From Bacteroides ndongoniae (GTDB taxonomy: Bacteria > Bacteroidota > Bacteroidia > Bacteroidales > Bacteroidaceae), in the NCBI RefSeq assembly GCF_900108345.1, contig NZ_FNVV01000013.1, positions 532,944 to 596,943 on the forward strand: DNA of 64,000 bases, read 5' to 3'. The first letter of the stretch is position 1, and every line of letters begins with the position of its first letter. Shown here piece after piece: positions 7,574 through 15,471 of this stretch. The translations under genes were made by a program, and so were the position numbers. Below the pieces are notes generated by a model, which did no database searches, was not told the DNA's origin, and worked only from the letters and a program-made list of their open reading frames with translations.

Positions 7574-9205
7574 TTACTTACCAGGTTTCAGCAGCAGTGT
7601 GTGGTTGTTGCTGTCGCGCCATTCGGCCATCAGGGCATAGAAGTCGCAGTAGGTCTGAGGAGTGAGTAATTGTTGTGTGATGCTGAGGCTTCGTGTCACG
7701 GTTACTCCCTCTGCTCCTTGCTTATAGCTGAACGATACCTTGCCACATGAGCGAGTCAGCGTCTTGTCGGCTTTCTGACTCCAGGTGGTACCTTCGGGCA
7801 GCTTGACCAATGTTTCGCAGGTTACTTCCACGGTTTGTGGAAGCAGGATGTTTTCGCGGATGCGGGTATTGGTAGCGTATGTATATAAAGGTAAGGCAGC
7901 CGATACCGGTTTCAGGGTGACAACCTGCCATCCGTCGGGCAGTGTCTGCGAGTTGTCGGCATTGATTTCCAATACGTCTTTCTGAGTGTCTTGAGCTGTG
8001 TTTACCGCCAGTTTCAGGGGCTGTGCCTGCAGGGTAGTCACCGTCATGTAGTCTTGTAGTCGGGATTCGCCTGTTCCTTGTACGGCCGCTCCTTTTTGGG
8101 GAGCATTTTCGGATTGGGCTATGAGGGAAACAATGGAAGCAAGTCCCCGGTTATCTGCTTCTGACGGGTGGAGGGCGCAGATGGCTGCTTCGGCTTTTAT
8201 TCCGGCTGCCTGTTGCAGGGCGACATCCAGGTTGACCAGTTCGGCCAGTGTACCGTAGGCACTACGGATGACTTCCGATGCCGGACGCAGGCGGTATCCT
8301 GCTTCTTGCAGCGACACTTTGCACTGGCTGGAGGTGTACAGTCTGTTCATGTAGGTGGCGATGGCTGTGCGCAGGTCGGTGCTGTCTTGCTGTGCTGCCT
8401 GCTTCAGTTCGTTCAGTTGGGCTTCAATGACTGTGCGGTCGCCGGGGGTGAACTGTTGGGCAAGTGACTTCAGTGCGTCGGCATAGCTTGCCCATGTAGA
8501 AGCCATGATAACAGGCATCATGCCGGAAGTTACCTGCTGCACCATGCCCAGACTGCCTCGCAGTGAAGGGTAAGAGTAGGGGCGCGGCTCTACGTTCTTC
8601 AGTTTCCAGGTGACGGATTTCATGCCATCTTTGTTTGCTTCTGCCGGACGGGCGGAGGCATTCAGCAATTCATAGTGCAGCATCTTGCTTTCGGGAACTT
8701 CGATGCGGCAGGTGAACTCGTCGATGGGCGACAGTTCCTTCACCGGGCAACAGATATCCAGTTCGGGCAGATAGCCGGCACGGCTCTTGATAGAGTAATC
8801 TAAATAAATGGTGGCACCTAGCTCCAGGCCAGTATGTACTACTACCATTTCTTTCAGCCGATTGTAGGCCGGAGCATTGGCGGCTGCGGAGGGCAACACT
8901 TCGACAAAGGCGTTGTCGGGGGTACGGATGACGGTACCATCCTTCTGCCGCGTGTACGAATCGTGTATTTCGAGCTGCTGGTATTGCGGATCGTAGACGA
9001 TGAACGTTTCGCCGTAAAGGCTGTTCATGGCGGCGTGGGTGTAGAGGGTCAGTTCTTTCTGCACGCGGAGTTCTTGACTGCCGTCGGCGTGCAAGGTGTA
9101 GGTCTTCGACAGTTTGCCGAAGCGGGCTTCGGAGGCTGCCTGTGCAGTGAGGGTCACGGACAGGAGCAGAGCAAGTACACCTATATATAGATGGATTGTT
9201 TTCAT
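7574..9205 (-). CDS. Secreted DUF3857-like protein with a degenerate transglutaminase-like region
   Basis: A 543-residue protein with a signal peptide (about 1-23, cleavage near LTAQAASEA). The N-terminal beta-rich part (about 25-230) resembles the DUF3857 domain of the next gene. The middle part aligns by pattern with that gene's transglutaminase-like core, but the catalytic Cys position holds Leu (GTLAELVNLDVAL replaces the GVCKD motif) and no matching His and Asp are evident. It is probably a non-enzymatic partner or scaffold in the periplasm. The ATG at 9205 is preferred over the in-frame GTG at 9214, because the signal peptide starts MKTIHLY. It lies 34 bp downstream of the related gene at 9240-11219, probably in one operon. 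Confidence 0.8.
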   Translation of the reverse strand: MKTIHLYIGVLALLLSVTLTAQAASEARFGKLSKTYTLHADGSQELRVQKELTLYTHAAMNSLYGETFIVYDPQYQQLEIHDSYTRQKDGTVIRTPDNAFVEVLPSAAANAPAYNRLKEMVVVHTGLELGATIYLDYSIKSRAGYLPELDICCPVKELSPIDEFTCRIEVPESKMLHYELLNASARPAEANKDGMKSVTWKLKNVEPRPYSYPSLRGSLGMVQQVTSGMMPVIMASTWASYADALKSLAQQFTPGDRTVIEAQLNELKQAAQQDSTDLRTAIATYMNRLYTSSQCKVSLQEAGYRLRPASEVIRSAYGTLAELVNLDVALQQAAGIKAEAAICALHPSEADNRGLASIVSLIAQSENAPQKGAAVQGTGESRLQDYMTVTTLQAQPLKLAVNTAQDTQKDVLEINADNSQTLPDGWQVVTLKPVSAALPLYTYATNTRIRENILLPQTVEVTCETLVKLPEGTTWSQKADKTLTRSCGKVSFSYKQGAEGVTVTRSLSITQQLLTPQTYCDFYALMAEWRDSNNHTLLLKPGK

Positions 9206-9239
9206 TTGATTCACTTGGATTTATTGGTGGACATTGTTA

Positions 9240-11219
9240 TTATCTCTTTTTGGCAACGAAGTAGCGGTTGTAACTCTTGGCCATGTTGACAGCTTTGCGG
9301 AAAGAGAACCAGTCGGATGCTTCGTACACACGTTTGTTCAGCTTGAGGGTGGTCTTTACCGTTACGAGGTTGCCCTCTCCTTTGATGTTGCCCTCGAAAC
9401 TGGCGGCTGCTCCTACTGTATTTTCGGTCGTTTCTGTCGACTGTTTTCCTTTCAGCAGGTAGCGGTCGGGCAGGCGCAGTGTTTCGTTCAGTTCTACCAG
9501 GCGCGAACAGCCGTCCTTGAAGCCATATTGGCGTGTCTCCAGATTGGTGTCGATGCGCAGATAGGACATCACTTGCGTGTAGAGGTTGTTCATCACAAAC
9601 AGTTTGAAGACCATTCCGTCCTCGTCCGTTTTCATGGCATAGTCGGGTATTTCGTAGCGGAAGGTGATGCGGATGGGGGCCTTCTGATAGTCTTTCGGAT
9701 TGCGTCCGTAGTCCACACTGAGGAGACGTGCCTTGGGCGAAACGTTGAGCAGTTGGCGTTCCATGGTGTTCTGCCATTCGCTTTGGAAGCCGGTGGTGAA
9801 GATGCGGCGTATGTTGCTGTCGCTCTGTCCTTCGGCTTCGATGGTGAAGCTGCCTCGCAGGGTGCCGTCGGCAGAAAGGCGGTTGTCGGCGTTGATGCGT
9901 ACGTAGTGATTCTCGGGGGCAGAGACGGGTGTCAGGCAGAGGTCGGTGCCTTCGGGTGTGCCCGGCAGGTAGTTCTGTTGTTGCTCGGCACTGCTCCACA
10001 GCTCACGGCAGAAGGGTACCCATGTGGGGTCGAGGGGCATCAGTGTGCCGTCCTGCAGGCGCACCACGGCTACGCAGTGGTTGAAGTGGTCGGCAGGGAT
10101 GGTCTCTACGCGGCTGCCTGCCATCGTCATGGCCGGATAGGCTTCGAAGCCCGCCATGCGCAGGAAGGCGATAAGCGTACCGGCAATGTCCTTGCACACA
10201 CCGCAGCGGTCGGTATAGTTCATTTTCAGGTTGTGCAGGGTGAAGCCTTCGCCCTTGCCCATCGTGATGCCGGCGTAGCGGATGTTGTCGGCCACCCAGT
10301 GGGTCAGTACGGCTATTTTCTCCAGGTCGGTCTTTTTGCCGCGTATCAGTTCGTCCACCTTTCGCTGGGCTTTGGGGATGGCGGTGAAGCTGCCGTAGTC
10401 TTCGTTGACGCCGTAGAACCAGCGCGACTTGTCACGCCAGTCGGCAGTGGTGGACATCATCAGTTTGGGGGCAGCGTCGTAGAAGTCCACCATGTTCGGC
10501 TCGCGCTGGAAAGGCATTAGACCGTCCGAGGCAAAGGTGTAGACTTTGCGTCCGTCCTCGTAGCGCAGTGACGAGGCACAGCTGCCCTGGTAGAACTGGA
10601 ACTGCATGTCCTTGTCGGCGGGCAGGCTGACGCGGTAGACCTTACGTACGGTCGGGTCGCTGCTCCAGAAGGGCACGATGTCGTAGAACTGGCCCCGCAT
10701 GGGCGGGATGAAACGTGAGTCGTCGCCCTCTTGCGGCGTATCGGCCAGCAGGGCGTAGGTGAATCCTTTCTTGTCAATCTCGTAGTCGATGACGTCGCCG
10801 GGTTTCAGTTGTCCCAGTTCGATCATAATCTGGCGGGCACCCCAGTAGATGGCACGGGCGGGTGCGGCATAGTCCTGGGTTTTCGTCACGTCCACTTCGG
10901 TCTTCGTGCCGTCGGCATGATGGATGGTGACCCGACGGAAGCGGGCGGCGGCTGTCAGCGGGTCGTAGTCGTACTTCAGTACGCGTTGGCGCAGGGCACC
11001 GGCAGGTGTCTGCACCTTGACGGCGCGGCACACGGCGAACGAGCCTTGTCCGGTGGGTTGTACTGTGACGCTGGTGCTGTCCAGCAGGTTGACGCAATCG
11101 TGTCGGGCGTAGGCTTCATCCTGTAGAGCCTTCTGTTCGAGGGGCTTCCACGACTGGGCCTGAAGGGCCGTCGCTCCGCATAGCAGGACGGCGGCCAGGG
11201 TAGCAGTTGTCTTTTTCAT
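9240..11219 (-). CDS. Secreted DUF3857/transglutaminase-like protein
   Basis: A 659-residue protein with a clear signal peptide (MKKTTATLAAVLLCGATALQ). The DUF3857-type domain occupies about 40-230, the transglutaminase-like core about 280-410, and a C-terminal beta-rich region about 420-659. A papain-like triad can be read: Cys342 in CGVCKD, His381 in DHFNHCV and Asp397 in MPLDPTW. Such proteins act in the periplasm or at the cell surface as peptidases, amidases or crosslinkers, but the substrate is unknown for this family. It is followed by a paralogue that lacks the triad, which suggests an active/inactive pair. The local GC content looks higher than in neighbouring genes. Confidence 0.85.
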   Translation of the reverse strand: MKKTTATLAAVLLCGATALQAQSWKPLEQKALQDEAYARHDCVNLLDSTSVTVQPTGQGSFAVCRAVKVQTPAGALRQRVLKYDYDPLTAAARFRRVTIHHADGTKTEVDVTKTQDYAAPARAIYWGARQIMIELGQLKPGDVIDYEIDKKGFTYALLADTPQEGDDSRFIPPMRGQFYDIVPFWSSDPTVRKVYRVSLPADKDMQFQFYQGSCASSLRYEDGRKVYTFASDGLMPFQREPNMVDFYDAAPKLMMSTTADWRDKSRWFYGVNEDYGSFTAIPKAQRKVDELIRGKKTDLEKIAVLTHWVADNIRYAGITMGKGEGFTLHNLKMNYTDRCGVCKDIAGTLIAFLRMAGFEAYPAMTMAGSRVETIPADHFNHCVAVVRLQDGTLMPLDPTWVPFCRELWSSAEQQQNYLPGTPEGTDLCLTPVSAPENHYVRINADNRLSADGTLRGSFTIEAEGQSDSNIRRIFTTGFQSEWQNTMERQLLNVSPKARLLSVDYGRNPKDYQKAPIRITFRYEIPDYAMKTDEDGMVFKLFVMNNLYTQVMSYLRIDTNLETRQYGFKDGCSRLVELNETLRLPDRYLLKGKQSTETTENTVGAAASFEGNIKGEGNLVTVKTTLKLNKRVYEASDWFSFRKAVNMAKSYNRYFVAKKR

Positions 11220-11258
11220 GCAGTGATGAATGATTAATGGTGAATGGTTAATGATCGG

Positions 11259-11903
11259 TTATCCGTTTTCTTTCCGGACGTAGACTTTGTGGCTGCCTGT
11301 GCCCATGTGGCCGATGCCGCTGCCGGGCGTTTCGCTCCATCGCTTCAGCTCGCTGGCGGCGGCATTGCGCAACAGGCCGGTCAGGGCGCAATAGTCCTTT
11401 ACCCGCAGCATGGGGTTCTCTTTCAAGTAGTCCTGAGCCAGTTGCAGACGTTGTTCGGCAGTATAGCGCTGCGAGGAGCGGCGTGCTTTCCATTCCGACT
11501 TGCTCAGGTGGCATTTTTGTCCGGTTTGCTGGATGAGTTCCTTGTCGGCGCGGAAGTTGATGTCGCGCAGGTAGATGCTTGCGGCGCTGATGCGGTACTC
11601 CTTTCCTTCGCTTTCGCGCAGGTCGCGTTGCTCTTCGGCCTGCGGGCGCAGCCCGAGCGAGGGGGTGAAGATGCCCAGTCCGTCTATCTTGACGGAGCGT
11701 CCTTGCGCCATTTCGTAGGCGATGGATTCGGTCAGCGCACGCACCAGCCCGATGATGTCGCCGGGGGTGAAGCTACTGGCGTAGTTGATGTGTCGGGCCA
11801 GGTACTCCAAGTCCACTTGTCCCCACAGCTTGATGCGCGGGTAGGTCACTTTCTTTCCTTCTTCGTTGGGCAGGGTCAGTTCCTGCATCTGATATTCGGG
11901 CAT
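11259..11903 (-). CDS. HU-like DNA-binding protein with a C-terminal extension
   Basis: A 214-residue protein. Residues about 1-125 follow the Bacteroidetes HU-like (HU-HIG type) pattern: a long N-terminal beta extension, then GDIIGLVRALTESIAYEMA and GRSVKIDGLGIFTPSL, equivalent to the HU helix pair and beta hairpin. Residues about 130-214 are basic and helical (YTAEQRLQLAQDYLKENP, LLRNAAASELKRW), which could be a small winged-helix or helix-turn-helix domain. Such proteins bind DNA non-specifically and are common near mobile or surface-structure loci. It is single, and lies 39 bp upstream of the DUF3857 pair on the same strand, so it may head that operon. Confidence 0.75.
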   Translation of the reverse strand: MPEYQMQELTLPNEEGKKVTYPRIKLWGQVDLEYLARHINYASSFTPGDIIGLVRALTESIAYEMAQGRSVKIDGLGIFTPSLGLRPQAEEQRDLRESEGKEYRISAASIYLRDINFRADKELIQQTGQKCHLSKSEWKARRSSQRYTAEQRLQLAQDYLKENPMLRVKDYCALTGLLRNAAASELKRWSETPGSGIGHMGTGSHKVYVRKENG

Positions 11904-12018
11904 GGTGTTTCGTCCTTTCTTGTGATGGATTAAACTTATGCAGGGTAGGCAGTTGGTCGACCTTACTCATGGAATGCTTTGCCGGTATGCCGTGGGGTAA
12001 ATAGGTCTTTCTGCTGAC

Positions 12019-12110
12019 GCTGCTTTCATCTCGCGTGCCGGGATGTACATTTCGCGGCTTGGGATGTGTGTCCCGGCACGCGGGATGTACATCCCAGCAG
12101 CTAAGATATA
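12019..12110. repeat. Degenerate 21-bp tandem repeat array
   Basis: GGGATGT occurs at 12040, 12061 and 12082, with a decayed copy (AAGATAT) at 12103, giving an exact 21-bp spacing. Dyads lie within it: GGGATGTACATCCC (12082-12095) is a perfect palindrome, and CGTGCCGGG (12034) is the complement of CCCGGCACG (12072). It occupies much of the 301-bp gene-free stretch 11904-12204; the rest of that stretch holds only the terminator at 12158. Confidence 0.7.
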
Positions 12111-12157
12111 ACTTTTCCTTGGGAAATGCAAGTAGTCGGTACTGAATAACGAAATAA

Positions 12158-12184
12158 GGGCTGCACCCGAAGTGGATGCAGCCC
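12158..12184 (-). terminator. Terminator of the beta-helix gene
   Basis: On the minus strand GGGCTGCATCC pairs with GGGTGCAGCCC (wobble pairs) around a 5-nt loop. A T-rich stretch follows, 21 bp after the stop codon at 12205. Confidence 0.75.
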
Positions 12185-12204
12185 CTGACTAGTGGTATAC
12201 GTAT

Positions 12205-13773
12205 TTATTGCAGTTGTTCGAAGAAGGTCTCGATGCGGTCCTTGTCGATGAAGAGGAAGGAAGTGCCGCATACGTCGCGTTGCTTCATCAGCTTCTCTAA
12301 GCCGTGGCGGCCGTCGCTTCCGGCAGAGAGTATCTGTTCTTCGTACTGCTGACAGGCGGTTTTCGCTTCGGGGTCGTCGGGCAGGGCGTTGTAGTTGCCC
12401 AGGTACCAGTTGCCGCTGAACGTGTTGTCTGTGGACTTGGTCAGGTCGAAGCGCGAGGGCTCGGCAGTGTAGAAGATGTTCTGGCTGAAGGTGGTGCGGG
12501 CAGCATAGCCATCCCAGCTGTCGGACACGATCATGCTGCGGTCGATGTCCTTGCCCGGCTTGACGTTGGCGTGGATGATGTTGCGCTCGATGCGCGTATC
12601 CTCTACCTGTCCGGCAATGTGGATGCTGGGTGAGAACATACCCTGACGGGTGGGCTTGGGCCGGATGCCGTCGCCGATGCTGATGTTGTAGCGCACGATG
12701 CTGCGCTGGTTGCCCAGGCTGTAGTCGCGTTCGTTGCCCGAGTCGCATACCAGTACCAGACCGCCGTAGTTGTCGTGGCTGTAGTTGTACTGGATGACGG
12801 TGTTCGTACAGTTATAATCGCAGTCATAGGCCTGTGCGTCCCAGGGAGCCTTGTGATCGCTGACGTGGTTGAACTGAATCGTGGTATTGTCGCAGCTCCA
12901 GGGCCAGAAACCTGCGGCGGCTTCGGTCATGGGCAGTACGTCGGGGCAGTTGCGCATCACGTTGTACTCGATGAGGGTGCTGTCGCAACCGATGGGAACG
13001 ATACCGTCGCCGGGCACTTCTTCGATAAGGTTGTAGCGCACTACGGTATGCTTGCTGGGGAACCAGTTGCGGCGGTCGTAATAGCCTTTCCAGATCATGG
13101 CGTTACGCGTACAGCGCATGATGTGGCAGTTCTGGATGACGAGGCTGTCGAAACACGAACGTATCTGTTCGCCTTCGTTGACGATGTAGATGCCGCTGCC
13201 TCCGCCCAGTTCCTTGACGGGCGACCCGTTGACGTCGCGGATGGTGAGTCCGTCGATGCAGATGTTGTGCGCCACGCCGTAGTCACGGCATTCTATCTTC
13301 AGACCCGTACGCAGGGGCAGGGGTTGCTTGCCTGTGTTTACGATTTCGAGGTCGCGCATGGTAAGGTATTCCGAATTTAAGATGCGTACGGCATAGAGCG
13401 AGGTTTCGTCGCCTACAATGCAGGGTTTGGGCAGTGTTTCGTCTCCGTAGGCTCCTACGATGACGGGCTGTGCGGGGGTACCTTTTCCGTTGATTTCGAG
13501 CTGCCCGTTGAAGGTGGCTCCCCGTTTCAGCAACACTTGTTCGCCGGGAGCAAGGGTGATTTCCTTGACTTTTTTCAGGCTTTGCCAAGCCTTGTCGGCC
13601 GATCGGCCGGAGTTGGCATCGTTTCCGGCTACGGGGTCGATGTAGTAGGCGGTATGGCTGTCGGCGGTGCACGAACTCAGCTGTACCCCTCCGCTGATGC
13701 AGGATGCCAGTATCAGCAGACCGGTTATCAGGGTTAATTTATGCTGTTCGAAGCGAATCCTTGTTTTTTTCAT
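12205..13773 (-). CDS. Right-handed parallel beta-helix lipoprotein
   Basis: A 522-residue protein with a lipoprotein signal (LASC, Cys25) and so probably membrane-anchored and exported. After YYIDPVAGNDANSG, typical of secreted beta-helix proteins, there are repeated short strands with the N-x-I/V pattern (NICIDGLTIRD, NTTIQFNHVSD, NTVIQYNYSHDN, DTRIERNIIHAN), that is, the pectate-lyase/right-handed beta-helix fold. This suggests polysaccharide binding or lyase activity, but I see no catalytic residues I can assign to a known lyase family. It was probably the third gene after susC and susD: without the IS1380 insertion its ATG would lie about 99 nt after the susD stop. The IS now begins 19 bp upstream of its ATG. 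Confidence 0.85.
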   Translation of the reverse strand: MKKTRIRFEQHKLTLITGLLILASCISGGVQLSSCTADSHTAYYIDPVAGNDANSGRSADKAWQSLKKVKEITLAPGEQVLLKRGATFNGQLEINGKGTPAQPVIVGAYGDETLPKPCIVGDETSLYAVRILNSEYLTMRDLEIVNTGKQPLPLRTGLKIECRDYGVAHNICIDGLTIRDVNGSPVKELGGGSGIYIVNEGEQIRSCFDSLVIQNCHIMRCTRNAMIWKGYYDRRNWFPSKHTVVRYNLIEEVPGDGIVPIGCDSTLIEYNVMRNCPDVLPMTEAAAGFWPWSCDNTTIQFNHVSDHKAPWDAQAYDCDYNCTNTVIQYNYSHDNYGGLVLVCDSGNERDYSLGNQRSIVRYNISIGDGIRPKPTRQGMFSPSIHIAGQVEDTRIERNIIHANVKPGKDIDRSMIVSDSWDGYAARTTFSQNIFYTAEPSRFDLTKSTDNTFSGNWYLGNYNALPDDPEAKTACQQYEEQILSAGSDGRHGLEKLMKQRDVCGTSFLFIDKDRIETFFEQLQ

Positions 13774-13834
13774 ATGCTTGGTTTTTGTTTAACCTAAATT
13801 CCGCAGCATTTTAGTTTAACTTATTTTATAAGTA

Positions 13835-13859
13835 CCTGAGCAACAAAAAGTTGCTCAGG
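13835..13859. repeat. Hairpin upstream of the IS1380 transposase promoter
   Basis: A perfect 10-bp stem CCTGAGCAAC / GTTGCTCAGG with an A5 loop. Placed just upstream of the element's own promoter, it may stop transcripts entering from host DNA, a common IS arrangement. Confidence 0.7.
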
Positions 13860-13860
13860 A

Positions 13861-13892
13861 TTTTGCCATGTCAGATTTTTCACCTATCTTAG
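13861..13892 (+). promoter_or_regulatory. Promoter of the IS1380 transposase
   Basis: TTTTG (13861-13865) and TATCTTAG (13885-13892) are separated by 19 bp, close to the Bacteroides -33/-7 consensus. The gene starts 36 bp later. Confidence 0.6.
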
Positions 13893-13928
13893 TGTTGCAA
13901 ATCAAAATATGTATCAAACCCGACAGAC

Positions 13929-15215
13929 ATGGCAAAGGTAGCAATAAAATCTGAGAAACTCTCTCCTTTTGGAGGAATTTTTTCAATAATGGAGCAATTT
14001 GACTCCAATCTCTCATCTGTAATCGACTCAACCCTCGGTATGAGATGTAGGCTGTATGGTTATCAATACAGCGAAATCATCCGTTCGCTTATGAGCGTTT
14101 ATTTCTGTGGCGGCTCATGCATAGAGGATGTCACCACTCATCTGATGTATCACCTCTCGCTTCATCCGACACTTCGCACATGCAGTGCCGACACGATTCT
14201 CAGAGCCATAAAGGAACTGACCCAGGATAACATTTCCTACACATCCGACACTGGCAAGACCTACGACTTAAACACGGCAGACATGCTGAATACACTGCTC
14301 CTCAATTGCCTATTGTCCACAGGGCAGCTGAAAGATGGCGAGGGGTATGACGTTGACTTCGACCACCAGTTCATAGAGGCTGAGAAGTTTGATGCGAAAC
14401 CCACATACAAGAAGTTTCTCGGATACCGTCCTGGCGTGGCGGTTATTGGCGACTTGATTGTCGGCATTGAGAACAGCGACGGCAACACAAATGTCCGTTT
14501 CCACCAGAAGGACACGCTGAAGAGGTTCTTTGAAAGGTTTGAAAAGAACAAGCTTATGATCAACCGTTTCAGAGCTGATTGCGGCTCGTGTTCTGAAGAG
14601 ATAGTGGAAGAGATTGCTAAACACTGCAAGACCTTCTATATCCGTGCCAACCGATGCAGTTCGCTCTACAATGACATCTTTGCCCTCAGAGGTTGGAAGA
14701 AAGTGGAATTGGGCGGCATTGAGTTTGAGCTGGCCTCCATTCTCATCGAGAAATGGAAAGGGAAGGCATACCGTCTTGTGATTCAAAGACAGAAGCGGAT
14801 AGACGGCGAACTCGACCTGTGGGAAGGAGAATACACCTACCGCTGCATCCTTACAAATGACTACGAGTCTTCCGAGAAAGAGATTGTCGAATTCTATAAC
14901 CTCCGTGGAGGGAAGGAACGCATCTTCGATGACATGAATAACGGATTCGGCTGGAACAGGCTTCCAAAATCCTTCATGGGAGAAAACACGGTGTTTCTTC
15001 TGCTTACGGCACTCATACGCAACTTCTATAAATTCATCATGGCGAGGCTTGACGTGAAGAGGTTCGGACTCAAAGCAACAAGCCGCATCAAGGCGTTTGT
15101 CTTCAAGTTCATCTCTGTGCCAGCCAAATGGGTCAGGACATCAAGGCAGTATGTGCTGAATATCTATTCATGCAACAACGCTTATGCTGATGTGTTCCAG
15201 AATGACTTTGGATGA
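13929..15215 (+). CDS. IS1380-family transposase
   Basis: A 428-residue DDE transposase, full length and uninterrupted, in an element with intact ends. The RNase-H-like core is visible: the first Asp in DVDFDHQFIEAE, the second Asp in FRADCGSCSEE, and the catalytic Glu in a YREK-like motif (YNLRGGKER, Y-x2-R-x3-E). It cuts and pastes its own element. The product appears functional. The ORF lies opposite in direction to the surrounding polysaccharide locus. Confidence 0.93.
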   Translation: MAKVAIKSEKLSPFGGIFSIMEQFDSNLSSVIDSTLGMRCRLYGYQYSEIIRSLMSVYFCGGSCIEDVTTHLMYHLSLHPTLRTCSADTILRAIKELTQDNISYTSDTGKTYDLNTADMLNTLLLNCLLSTGQLKDGEGYDVDFDHQFIEAEKFDAKPTYKKFLGYRPGVAVIGDLIVGIENSDGNTNVRFHQKDTLKRFFERFEKNKLMINRFRADCGSCSEEIVEEIAKHCKTFYIRANRCSSLYNDIFALRGWKKVELGGIEFELASILIEKWKGKAYRLVIQRQKRIDGELDLWEGEYTYRCILTNDYESSEKEIVEFYNLRGGKERIFDDMNNGFGWNRLPKSFMGENTVFLLLTALIRNFYKFIMARLDVKRFGLKATSRIKAFVFKFISVPAKWVRTSRQYVLNIYSCNNAYADVFQNDFG

Positions 15216-15399
15216 CACCGACAACTTATGGTCGTGATTTTGCGTATTGCCTCAAGTCGCATGGTGGGGTAAGGGGATTTAATGCGTCTTTGTGGCGATT
15301 TTTGCTGCGTTGCACCCTCTTTTGCCACAGTGTCGCTACCTTTTTGACCTCTGTGTCATCTTATGAGGGCGGTTGCGGATTTGAGGTTTAAGAAGAAAA

Positions 15400-15443
15400 G
15401 GATGGCTCAGGCCTTGTCATTATATGCTTTAGCCTGGCCATCC
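15400..15443 (-). terminator. Intrinsic hairpin after susD
   Basis: On the minus strand GGATGGCCAGGC pairs with GCCTGAGCCATCC around a 19-nt loop, followed by TTTTCTTCTT. It lies 28 bp after the susD stop and directly abuts the IS1380 target site. In the uninterrupted locus it would have been an intercistronic hairpin between susD and the beta-helix gene. Confidence 0.8.
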
Positions 15444-15471
15444 TCCATTTACCTATTGCTAACTGAAAAGG

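Larger units (their letters stand above)
13793..15386 (+). mobile_element. Complete IS1380-family insertion sequence (1594 bp)
   Basis: Terminal inverted repeats of 15 bp (13793-13807 CCTAAATTCCGCAGC and, read inward, 15386-15372 CCTCAAATCCGCAAC; 12 of 15 match) bound one intact transposase gene. The flanking bases TTTAA at 13788-13792 and 15387-15391 form a 5-bp target duplication, showing a simple insertion without later rearrangement. Bacteroides IS1380-type elements are known to activate neighbouring genes from outward promoters; I found no clean -7 box facing the beta-helix gene. Confidence 0.9.

Noticed and set aside
9234..10520. 428-codon plus-strand ORF opposite the DUF3857 gene
   Set aside because: Antisense shadow caused by high GC; the minus strand has a signal peptide and a catalytic triad.
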